Shown here one piece after another: positions 1 to 5,823 of a DNA stretch of 64,000 bases. Each line of letters starts with the position of its first letter. The stretch's first letter is position 1. This DNA is from Luteibaculum sp964627445. Lineage in GTDB: Bacteria > Bacteroidota > Bacteroidia > Flavobacteriales_D > Luteibaculaceae. Position numbers and translations under genes: made by a program. The DNA lies in NCBI GenBank assembly GCA_964627445.1, contig CAZVJF010000001.1, positions 124,001-188,000 of the forward strand, given 5' to 3'. Under the pieces are notes generated by a model. It did not search any database, was not told the origin of the DNA, and saw only the letters and a program-made list of their open reading frames with translations.

Positions 1-680
1 GGGTGCTTTTCTTTGAGGGCGGTAAGCTCTTGCTGCATCTCTTTGTTGTGCTCAAAAATGCACTGACCGTGCAGCTCTCTATCGGAACGCGAGTGTGCAT
101 CGGCACCTGGAGAAAGCAAGTCTGTGGAGATATCACCTGTTCCTGCAATAAAAGTTACGATGTCTACCTTCTCTTCTACTTCCGGAAGTTTTGTAAAAAA
201 CTCTGCATTCGCATAGCTTTCTAAAAGCTCGGCAGCTACCGTGTTTCCAGCTTTGTACGCTTTCTCCAAACGCTCGGTATCGGCTTCGTACAAAAACACC
301 TGTGTTTTTAATACCTCGGCAGCTTGTTTAGCTAATTCGGGCTGATCTCCTAAAGCAATATCCAGCAAAACCTCGATAGAAGGTCCGCCTTTCATGTGAG
401 AAAGTAATTCGAATGCAAATTTTGGGGTAATTTCTGCCACTAGTTCATTCCCCAAAATGATCTCTTTTAAAAACTGTGCTTTAACGCCTGCAGATTCGGT
501 AGTACCTGGAACTACGTTATAGATGAAGAATTTCAGTGAATCGGCTCTATGCTCGTGGTTTACATCCTTGATTTGGGCTATTATTTCTGATAAAAGTGCT
601 CCACTTTCAATGGGTTTCGGATGTAGATTCTGAGCTTTTCTAGCTTCAATTTCCTGTAGATATTCTTCGTAAAGGCGCAT
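1..680 (-). CDS. acnB: Aconitate hydratase B, N-terminal part (cut by window edge)
   Basis: Citrate/isocitrate isomerisation in the TCA cycle, cytoplasmic. Reading the minus strand from the ATG at 680 gives about 226 residues starting MRLYEEYLQEIEARK. They match the helical N-terminal domain of AcnB-type aconitases and run into the motif region containing FIAGTGDISTDLLSPGADAHSR, equivalent to the conserved segment that opens the next AcnB domain in E. coli. The reading frame is open to the window edge, so the Fe-S and catalytic domains lie outside. It is the AcnB class (HEAT-like N-domain first), not AcnA. A strong promoter-like motif lies just upstream. Identification is by remembered family sequence, but the match is extensive. 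Confidence 0.9.
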   Translation of the reverse strand, partial: MRLYEEYLQEIEARKAQNLHPKPIESGALLSEIIAQIKDVNHEHRADSLKFFIYNVVPGTTESAGVKAQFLKEIILGNELVAEITPKFAFELLSHMKGGPSIEVLLDIALGDQPELAKQAAEVLKTQVFLYEADTERLEKAYKAGNTVAAELLESYANAEFFTKLPEVEEKVDIVTFIAGTGDISTDLLSPGADAHSRSDRELHGQCIFEHNKEMQQELTALKEKH

Positions 681-702
681 ACACGTGGTTTTTAAAAGGT
701 TG

Positions 703-736
703 CAAAATTACGGATTGACGGGCTTTTTAGCAAAAA
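703..736 (-). promoter_or_regulatory. Promoter for acnB (Bacteroidota -33/-7 type)
   Basis: On the minus strand TTTTTG (736-731) is followed after 20 nt by TAATTTTG (710-703), an exact match to the Bacteroidota TAnnTTTG -7 element with an accepted spacer to a TTTG-like -33 element. The acnB ATG lies 22 nt downstream of the -7 element. Confidence 0.6.
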
Positions 737-827
737 GGCACTCTGGTGTACATTTAATTGAATCCATTATAAATAACCATTCAAGCTCTTACAGGCGCTC
801 CCATCATTTGACCGATGGTGTAATTTG

Positions 828-860
828 TTGCTGAAGTTTGTTTTTGCACGCTTATTTTCG
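828..860 (+). promoter_or_regulatory. Possible promoter for the permease gene
   Basis: TTG at 828-830 and TATTTTCG at 853-860 (one mismatch to TAnnTTTG), separated by 22 nt, 30 nt before the ATG at 891. The spacer is at the upper limit and the -7 box is imperfect, so this is tentative. The rest of 681-890 shows only the divergent acnB promoter and no gene. Confidence 0.3.
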
Positions 861-890
861 TGCCACTGAAAGGACACCCGATATTGTATC

Positions 891-2126
891 ATGGCAAAAC
901 TACCCGTAGAAAATTTTAAGGTTGCATTTCGCTCCATCAAAAGCCAACGTTTGCGTACAGCGCTAACCGTATTAATTATTGCTATCGGTATTATGGCTTT
1001 GGTGGGCATACTTACGGCAATTGACGCCATTAAAGGCAAGCTGAAGGATGATTTTGCCATGATGGGCGCCAACACCTTTAGCATTTCCTACCGCAACTTG
1101 CGCCTCAATCGCAGCGATGAGCGCAAAGAAAACCGCATGATTACCTATCGCGAAGCACAAGCCATTAAAGAGCGTTTCAACAACGAAATAGGCTTTGTTT
1201 CGGTAAACCAGACAGCATCGGGTGCAGCCACCTTAAAATACAAATCCAAAAAAACCAACCCCAACGTACGCATTATAGCAGCCGATGATAACTATCTGGC
1301 CACCACGGGCTACGAAATTGAAAAAGGCCGCAACATTACCATAACCGATGTGCAGCTTGCTAACAACGTAATACTGGTTGGACAAGATATTGTAGATGCA
1401 CTCTTTGACGGTGGTGAGGACCCAATAGGCAAAGAAATTCGAGCCGGAGCAGGGGTGTACCAAATCATTGGTGTACTCAAAAGCAAAGGAAACTCTATTG
1501 GCTTTAGTGGCGACAATCAGGCTCTGGTACCGATCTCTAATCTTCGGTTGAACTACGGCTTAGATAACAACAGCTACAACATTAGCATTATGGTGCACAA
1601 CACCATGAATTTAGATCCGGCCATAAGTGAAGCTACTGGTCTTTTTCGAATTATCAGAAAAGACCGACCCGGACAAGAAGCGTCTTTTGCCATTAGAAAG
1701 AGCGACCAAATTGCATCTTTTGTAATTGAACAACTCTCAGCCATCAGCATTATCGCAACGGCCATTGGTATCATTACGTTGCTAGGAGCTGCTATTGGTT
1801 TAATGAATATTATGCTGGTTTCTGTAAAAGAACGCACCAAAGAAATCGGAACCCGGAAAGCCATTGGTGCCACGGCCACCTTAATTCGCAATCAGTTTTT
1901 AGTAGAGTCTATTGTAATTGGTCAACTGGGAGGATTGGTCGGCATTATCCTGGGCATCATCATAGGCAACTTGGTATCTAAGTTTGTAGGTGGTGGTTTT
2001 ATAATTCCTTGGGATTGGATTACCGGGGGTGTTGTTTTATGCCTTATTGTGGGTGTTTTATCAGGATATTATCCTGCCAAACAAGCCGCTGCATTAGACC
2101 CTATTGATGCCTTGCGTTACGAGTAA
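891..2126 (+). CDS. ABC transporter permease, MacB/FtsX family
   Basis: Inner-membrane permease of the MacB/LolC/FtsX type (411 aa). There is one transmembrane helix near residues 20-45 (LRTALTVLIIAIGIMALVG), then a large periplasmic MacB-core-like domain (about 50-280). The C-terminal FtsX domain has three helices: around ATAIGIITLLGAAIGLMNIM, VESIVIGQLGGLVGIILGII and ITGGVVLCLIVGVLSGYYPA. The motif KERTKEIGTRKAIGAT between them is the usual cytoplasmic coupling segment, and the end DPIDALRYE is typical. Such permeases act with a separate ATPase and move lipoproteins, peptides or drugs towards the envelope. No ATPase gene is adjacent here, so the substrate cannot be assigned. A terminator follows. 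Confidence 0.88.
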   Translation: MAKLPVENFKVAFRSIKSQRLRTALTVLIIAIGIMALVGILTAIDAIKGKLKDDFAMMGANTFSISYRNLRLNRSDERKENRMITYREAQAIKERFNNEIGFVSVNQTASGAATLKYKSKKTNPNVRIIAADDNYLATTGYEIEKGRNITITDVQLANNVILVGQDIVDALFDGGEDPIGKEIRAGAGVYQIIGVLKSKGNSIGFSGDNQALVPISNLRLNYGLDNNSYNISIMVHNTMNLDPAISEATGLFRIIRKDRPGQEASFAIRKSDQIASFVIEQLSAISIIATAIGIITLLGAAIGLMNIMLVSVKERTKEIGTRKAIGATATLIRNQFLVESIVIGQLGGLVGIILGIIIGNLVSKFVGGGFIIPWDWITGGVVLCLIVGVLSGYYPAKQAAALDPIDALRYE

Positions 2127-2179
2127 GAGCGCTGTAAAATAATCGTATTTGGTTCTGAAGTGAAATAGCTACAAAAAGA

Positions 2180-2209
2180 AAGCGGGACCTACCACAGTCC
2201 CGCTTCCTT
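2180..2209 (+). terminator. Intrinsic terminator after the permease gene
   Basis: A perfect 9-bp stem AAGCGGGAC / GTCCCGCTT (2180-2188 with 2197-2205) with an 8-nt loop, followed by a short pyrimidine tract CCTTT. The tract is weak for a canonical U-run. Confidence 0.6.
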
Positions 2210-2297
2210 TACCACCAACCTGAGGTGATTAGTTGTCTAACCCCCTCATAACCATCTATGAAAAGTCATAGTAGAAACTGTGTTTCTTTGCTCTAAG

Positions 2298-2324
2298 ATG
2301 AAGCAAAAAACCGCTTCATTTTTT
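2298..2324 (+). terminator. Weak hairpin with T-tract
   Basis: A 7-bp stem ATGAAGC / GCTTCAT with an 8-nt A-rich loop, followed by TTTTT. It could be a second terminator for the permease transcript or the 3' end of a small RNA. Confidence 0.35.
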
Positions 2325-2407
2325 CATTCTGAGGTTAATCAATAGGCTTACTTGCCACCGTCAGCTTTTTTGCCCCACAAGGGATTTCCGCGCTAATTTT
2401 TGGGCAC

Positions 2408-2435
2408 AAAAAAACCCACGCCTAAGCGTGGGTTT
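2408..2435 (-). terminator. Intrinsic terminator of the rpsF-rpsR-rplI operon
   Basis: Read on the minus strand: a perfect 10-bp stem AAACCCACGC / GCGTGGGTTT (2435-2426 with 2421-2412), a 4-nt loop, and a T7 tract. It starts 31 nt after the rplI stop codon. Confidence 0.85.
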
Positions 2436-2465
2436 CTGTGAGAAAGTACTAACCCTACAATGTAC

Positions 2466-2912
2466 TTATTCCTCAACCACTTCAAATTCAAACGCAGCCT
2501 CAACTTCTCTGTGTAGTTTTACGGTAGCGTTGTATTTTCCAAGTGTTTTAATGCTGTCTTCTTTAAGCATAATGGTCTTGCGATCTACATCCAAACCTTT
2601 TGCTTTAAAAGCTTCAGCCAGCTGTATGGTATTTACGGAACCAAAGATCTTTCCGTTTTCACCTGCTTTCGCTCCAATCGAAAGGCTCACCCCATCGATC
2701 TTCTCAGCCAGCTTCGCAGCTTCTGCTTTAATTTTCTCCTCTTTGTGAGCACGCTGTTTGCGTGTTTCTGCTAACATTTTTTTAGCCGACTCGGTTGCCA
2801 AAATGGCAAAGCCTTGAGGAATTAGGTAGTTCAGTCCGTAACCGTTTTTCACCGTTACCAACTCATCTTTATATCCTAAGTTTTGTACGTCTTGCTTTAA
2901 TATTACTTCCAT
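2466..2912 (-). CDS. rplI: 50S ribosomal protein L9
   Basis: Structural protein of the large subunit that binds 23S rRNA. It has 148 aa, normal for L9. The N-terminal domain (MEVILKQDVQNLGYKDELVTVKNGYGLNYLIPQG) carries the conserved GYGLNYLIP RNA-binding segment. A long charged connecting helix follows (about 41-75, AKKMLAETRKQRAHKEEK), then the C-terminal domain. It is last in the operon after rpsF and rpsR, with a strong terminator behind it. The ATG at 2912 is the only reasonable start. Confidence 0.97.
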   Translation of the reverse strand: MEVILKQDVQNLGYKDELVTVKNGYGLNYLIPQGFAILATESAKKMLAETRKQRAHKEEKIKAEAAKLAEKIDGVSLSIGAKAGENGKIFGSVNTIQLAEAFKAKGLDVDRKTIMLKEDSIKTLGKYNATVKLHREVEAAFEFEVVEE

Positions 2913-2934
2913 TGCTAATGTTCTTTAAGGATGA

Positions 2935-3201
2935 TTATTTCAACAAGTCTCCTACGTAAGGAAGCAACGCTAAGTGACGCGCTCTTTTTACTGCCTGAGA
3001 AACTTTTCTCTGGTATTTTAAAGAGGTACCGGTTACTCTACGCGGTAAGATCTTCCCTTGCTCGTTTACGAACTTCAACAAGAAATTGGGATCCTTATAA
3101 TCAATGTACTTGATTCTGTGCTTCTTGAAGCGGCAATACTTCTCGCGCTTCGTTTCAATGTCAATAGGTGTTAGATATCTAACGTCAGATTCTCCTGCCA
3201 T
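2935..3201 (-). CDS. rpsR: 30S ribosomal protein S18
   Basis: Small-subunit protein that pairs with S6 on 16S rRNA. It has 88 aa with the S18 signature: YCRFKKHRIKYIDYKDPNFLLKF, then the basic block LPRRVTGTSLKYQRKVSQAVKRARHLALLPY, which is the conserved RNA-binding core. It sits between rpsF and rplI with short gaps (15 and 22 nt), consistent with one transcript. No ssb gene is present between rpsF and rpsR, unlike in many Firmicutes. Confidence 0.97.
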   Translation of the reverse strand: MAGESDVRYLTPIDIETKREKYCRFKKHRIKYIDYKDPNFLLKFVNEQGKILPRRVTGTSLKYQRKVSQAVKRARHLALLPYVGDLLK

Positions 3202-3216
3202 GATAAATGTCTTTTC

Positions 3217-3561
3217 TTAGTTTTCTACCGATGCTTTTTTCGTTCTTCTAGATTCCACATACTGCACCGCATACTTATCGAGGCGTACAGTTAGGAAGCG
3301 CAATACGCGCTCATCTCTACGGAATTCCAATTCCATATCGGCTATCAAAGACCCTTCGGCCTCAAACTCTAGCAAATGATAGAATCCGGTTGTTTTTTTC
3401 TGGATTGGATAGGCTAGCTTGCGCAATCCCCAGTTCTCTTCGTGCTTTACAGTACCACCACTCGCTTTAATTTGGTCGCGGTACTTAGCTACTGCTTCCT
3501 TTGCCTGCTCTTCAGACAAAACGGGAGTCAAAATGAAAACAGTTTCGTAACGGTTCGACAT
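3217..3561 (-). CDS. rpsF: 30S ribosomal protein S6
   Basis: Binds S18 in the small-subunit platform. 114 aa from the ATG at 3561 (MSNRYETVFIL), with the ferredoxin-like S6 fold and conserved segments RYETVFILTPVLSEEQ, WGLRKLAYPIQKKTTGFY and FRRDERVLRFLTVRLDKYA. The frame is open about 59 codons further upstream. That extension has no S6 similarity and runs through the promoter region, so I chose the internal ATG. It is first in the operon with rpsR and rplI. Confidence 0.96.
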   Translation of the reverse strand: MSNRYETVFILTPVLSEEQAKEAVAKYRDQIKASGGTVKHEENWGLRKLAYPIQKKTTGFYHLLEFEAEGSLIADMELEFRRDERVLRFLTVRLDKYAVQYVESRRTKKASVEN

Positions 3562-3589
3562 TGTATATTTATTTTTATAAAAAGGGCTG

Positions 3590-3597
3590 CAAAGGTA
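3590..3597 (-). promoter_or_regulatory. -7 element of the rpsF operon promoter
   Basis: Minus-strand TACCTTTG is an exact TAnnTTTG match, 28 nt before the rpsF ATG. A TTG at the ideal -33 distance is not evident. Autoregulatory leader binding by S6:S18 is known in several phyla, but I cannot show that structure here. Confidence 0.5.
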
Positions 3598-3717
3598 GCT
3601 ATTTTTTCTCAACATACCAGCATCGCATCCTTCAAAATAAAATTCCGCGCGTATGAACCACAACCCCCTGAGGCAGAGCGGCAAAGATACGCAAGTGGTT
3701 CTACAAAAAATGCCTCC

Positions 3718-3725
3718 TATATTTG
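3718..3725 (+). promoter_or_regulatory. -7 element of the dnaX promoter
   Basis: TATATTTG is an exact TAnnTTTG match whose end is 18 nt before the dnaX ATG at 3744. The upstream -33 position has only a weak TGGTT-like sequence. The position supports ATG 3744 over the in-frame TTG at 3723, which lies inside the box. Confidence 0.5.
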
Positions 3726-3743
3726 CACCAAACAACAACGGCT

Positions 3744-4844
3744 ATGAGCGACAATTTTATAGTATCGGCACGAAAATATAGACCCAGCACCTTTGAGTCG
3801 GTAGTTGGGCAAAAAGCGGTAACCGATACCCTAAAAAACGCCATTAGCAACAACAAACTGGCGCAGGCCTTTTTGTTCTGTGGTCCGCGAGGAGTTGGAA
3901 AAACTACCTGCGCACGCATCCTAGCTAAAGCGGTGAATGCAGAAAACCCTGACGACCTCGAAAGCATATCCGATGACGGCCTGAATACTTTTGAGCTGGA
4001 TGCTGCCTCAAACAACTCGGTAGACGATATCCGTAACCTCATTGAGCAAGTACGCGTAGCTCCTGCAGCAGGAAAAAAGTACAAAGTGTACATTATAGAT
4101 GAGGTACACATGCTGTCTACCAACGCCTTTAACGCCTTTCTAAAAACCCTCGAAGAGCCGCCTGCCTACGCCATCTTTGTCCTTGCAACTACGGAAAAGC
4201 ACAAAATACTTCCCACCATTTTATCGCGCTGCCAGGTATTTGATTTCCAACGCATCAAGATCAATGACATTACCGAGCACCTGGCCTACATTGCCGAAAA
4301 GGAAGGCATTAATGCGAGCAAAGAAGCATTGCACATCATAGCCACCAAAGCCGATGGCGGATTGCGTGATGCGTTATCCATCTTTGACCAAATGGTAGCC
4401 TTTGGCGGCAAAGACCTGAGCTACGAGCTGGTCATTGAAAACCTGAACCTCCTCGATTACGAGTACTACTTTAAAGTAACCGATGCGGTTTTGCAGCAAG
4501 ATGTGGCTGCGCTGTTTAACACCTTCAACGAAATTTTGGCCAAAGGCTTCGATGGGCACAATTTCATCGTTGGTTTGGCCGACCACTTTAGAAATTTAAT
4601 GGTAGGGTTGGATCCAAAAACCCAGCATTTAATTATTGCGGGAGAAGATCTTAAGACACGCTATATTCAGCAAGCGGAACAGTGTGGCATGAATGACCTG
4701 ATTCGCTGGCTTAAAATTGCAAACAAAGCAGACCTAAGCTACAAAACTAGCAAGCACCCGCGCTTGTTGGTAGAGCTGGCGCTATTAGAAATGCTTACCA
4801 GCGAAAGTGTAACGGTAAAAAAAAAAGCCCCAAGCCCCAACTAG
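3744..4844 (+). CDS. dnaX: DNA polymerase III subunit gamma/tau (zero-frame product, gamma-like)
   Basis: Clamp-loader ATPase of the replicative polymerase. The zero frame gives 366 aa: an AAA+ domain with Walker A GPRGVGKTT (about residue 47), Walker B VYIIDEVHML, sensor/arginine-finger region LSRCQVFDF (about 161), then the lid and the helical domain III that makes the clamp-loader ring. The Cys4 zinc module found after Walker A in E. coli DnaX is missing; the segment reads NAENPDDLESISDDG. The zero frame stops at TAG 4842-4844, right after a run of ten A residues. The rest of a normal tau protein follows in the -1 frame to 5455. A shifted read-through would give about 570 aa. The start is the ATG at 3744, not the TTG at 3723. 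Confidence 0.93.
   Translation: MSDNFIVSARKYRPSTFESVVGQKAVTDTLKNAISNNKLAQAFLFCGPRGVGKTTCARILAKAVNAENPDDLESISDDGLNTFELDAASNNSVDDIRNLIEQVRVAPAAGKKYKVYIIDEVHMLSTNAFNAFLKTLEEPPAYAIFVLATTEKHKILPTILSRCQVFDFQRIKINDITEHLAYIAEKEGINASKEALHIIATKADGGLRDALSIFDQMVAFGGKDLSYELVIENLNLLDYEYYFKVTDAVLQQDVAALFNTFNEILAKGFDGHNFIVGLADHFRNLMVGLDPKTQHLIIAGEDLKTRYIQQAEQCGMNDLIRWLKIANKADLSYKTSKHPRLLVELALLEMLTSESVTVKKKAPSPN
4817..4827 (+). other. A10-G slippery run in dnaX
   Basis: Ten consecutive A bases (4817-4826) followed by G. In the zero frame they are read as GTA AAA AAA AAA GCC. A -1 shift, or one extra A (or two fewer) in the transcript, joins the frame that encodes the tau C-terminus. E. coli dnaX uses A6G for -1 ribosomal frameshifting and Thermus dnaX uses A9 for transcriptional slippage. 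I see no strong downstream stem-loop, which favours transcriptional slippage or a homopolymer miscall. Confidence 0.7.
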
Positions 4845-5455
4845 CTGGTAAACCGACTTCACCAGAGGAAACGAAACCGAAGCAGTCAACCCCAACAGAA
4901 CAGGCAGCAAACGTAGTAGCAGAGCCCAAACCTGAGCCTACCAAAGCACCAAGCACTCCGCAAGCCAGCACAGCCAAGCCAACTAAGCGCATTGGCCTTT
5001 CTATTTCCAAGGCCAAGCAAGAGAAGAAAAAAGCCACAGCGGTTGCAGTAGAAAGCGAAGAACTTACGGCAGAACAGCGGGCAAACTTGCCACAACAGCC
5101 CGTGACTCAGCAATTGATTACGCAAGAATGGTTGGCCTATGCCGCTCTGGTAAAGGAAAGAAAAGACGAGAGCTTTTTTAGTACGCTTACCTTGCATGAG
5201 CCCGAACTGCAAGGCAAAACCATTCTATTTAAGATTGCTAATCGCGTTCAGGAGAATTACTTTGACCTAAACCGACAAGAACTGCTGGATTTTTTACGCA
5301 ACAAACTCCAAAACTTTAGCTTGGAGCTAAAGCTTGAGATCCAGGAGTCGGTAGAAAAAAAGATGTTGTACTCCGATGACGAACGCCTGAAGGCTATGAT
5401 TGCTAAAAACCCTGAAATTGCAGAACTCGTCAAACGCTTTGGCTTGGATTTTTAG
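4826..5455 (+). CDS. dnaX: dnaX tau-specific C-terminal part, encoded in the -1 frame
   Basis: Continuation of DnaX beyond the A10 run, 209 codons in the -1 frame. It begins with a proline/lysine/threonine-rich linker (about 85 residues), as expected for the unstructured tau domain IV region. It then has a folded C-terminal part (ITQEWLAYAALVKERKDESFF to KRFGLDF) resembling the DnaX C-terminal domain that in tau contacts the polymerase. An ATG-less start and perfect continuity with the upstream gene argue against an independent gene. It would be made only as part of a frameshifted tau protein, or the frame break is a sequencing indel. Confidence 0.8.
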   Translation, partial: SPKPQLAGKPTSPEETKPKQSTPTEQAANVVAEPKPEPTKAPSTPQASTAKPTKRIGLSISKAKQEKKKATAVAVESEELTAEQRANLPQQPVTQQLITQEWLAYAALVKERKDESFFSTLTLHEPELQGKTILFKIANRVQENYFDLNRQELLDFLRNKLQNFSLELKLEIQESVEKKMLYSDDERLKAMIAKNPEIAELVKRFGLDF

Positions 5456-5478
5456 AATTTCCCACCGTACTTTGCATC

Positions 5479-5793
5479 GTGTTTAGAACCCTGCACCATA
5501 TTGTTTTAGGTCTTAGCTTGTTGTTCCTTTTCTTAGGAACCCAGGTGGCCAATACTTTGCACGTGTGGGAAGAAGCACACCAACACGAGCAAACCAGCAC
5601 GGTTCCCACCGACTGCGATCTTTGCGATGTTATTCAAAACTTCCAGCATCAATCTTTTGATGTACTAGCTCCTGCGGTTTTTGACGTATCGCCTGCTTTG
5701 GCGCTTCACGAAAACACATTCCGCTTAGAAAGCCGCTACAAAACACGTAGTTCGGCCCAACCCACCAATAAAGCTCCCCCTGTTTTAGGTTAA
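5479..5793 (+). CDS. Small exported protein with His cluster and CxxC, metal-cassette member
   Basis: 104 aa from a GTG start only 23 nt after dnaX. It has a hydrophobic N-terminal signal or anchor (LHHIVLGLSLLFLFLGTQVA), a His/Glu cluster (HVWEEAHQHEQ) and a CDLC motif, then a polar tail. I do not recognise a named family with certainty. Small His/Cys proteins of this layout are common directly upstream of TonB-dependent receptors for metals in Bacteroidota. The gene is 30 nt from the receptor gene, in the same orientation, suggesting an operon. A metal-sensing or metal-binding role is inference from composition and context. Confidence 0.6.
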   Translation: MFRTLHHIVLGLSLLFLFLGTQVANTLHVWEEAHQHEQTSTVPTDCDLCDVIQNFQHQSFDVLAPAVFDVSPALALHENTFRLESRYKTRSSAQPTNKAPPVLG

Positions 5794-5823
5794 GTCTAGT
5801 TGCTAACCTAAAACACCCATTCC

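Larger units (their letters stand above)
2127..2465. other. Gene-free interval of about 340 bp with three hairpins
   Basis: No convincing coding frame on either strand; the longest ATG frames I read are 12-15 codons. It holds a plus-strand terminator just after the permease gene, a weaker hairpin with a T-tract at 2298-2324, and a minus-strand terminator at 2408-2435 serving rplI. The central 2210-2300 part has no feature I can name. The two plus-strand hairpins leave room for a short untranslated RNA, but I see no clear promoter for it. Confidence 0.5.

Noticed and set aside
3562..3738. Extended N-terminus for rpsF
   Set aside because: The 59 extra codons have no S6 similarity and include the promoter region. 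Internal ATG 3561 matches the family.
4886..5212. Minus-strand frames opposite the dnaX linker
   Set aside because: Cys/Leu/Gly-rich shadow of the Pro/Lys/Thr-rich linker.
5087..5455. Separate gene starting at ATG-like 5087 after dnaX
   Set aside because: The frame is open back to the A10 run and encodes a DnaX-type linker and C-terminal domain, so it is part of tau rather than an independent gene.
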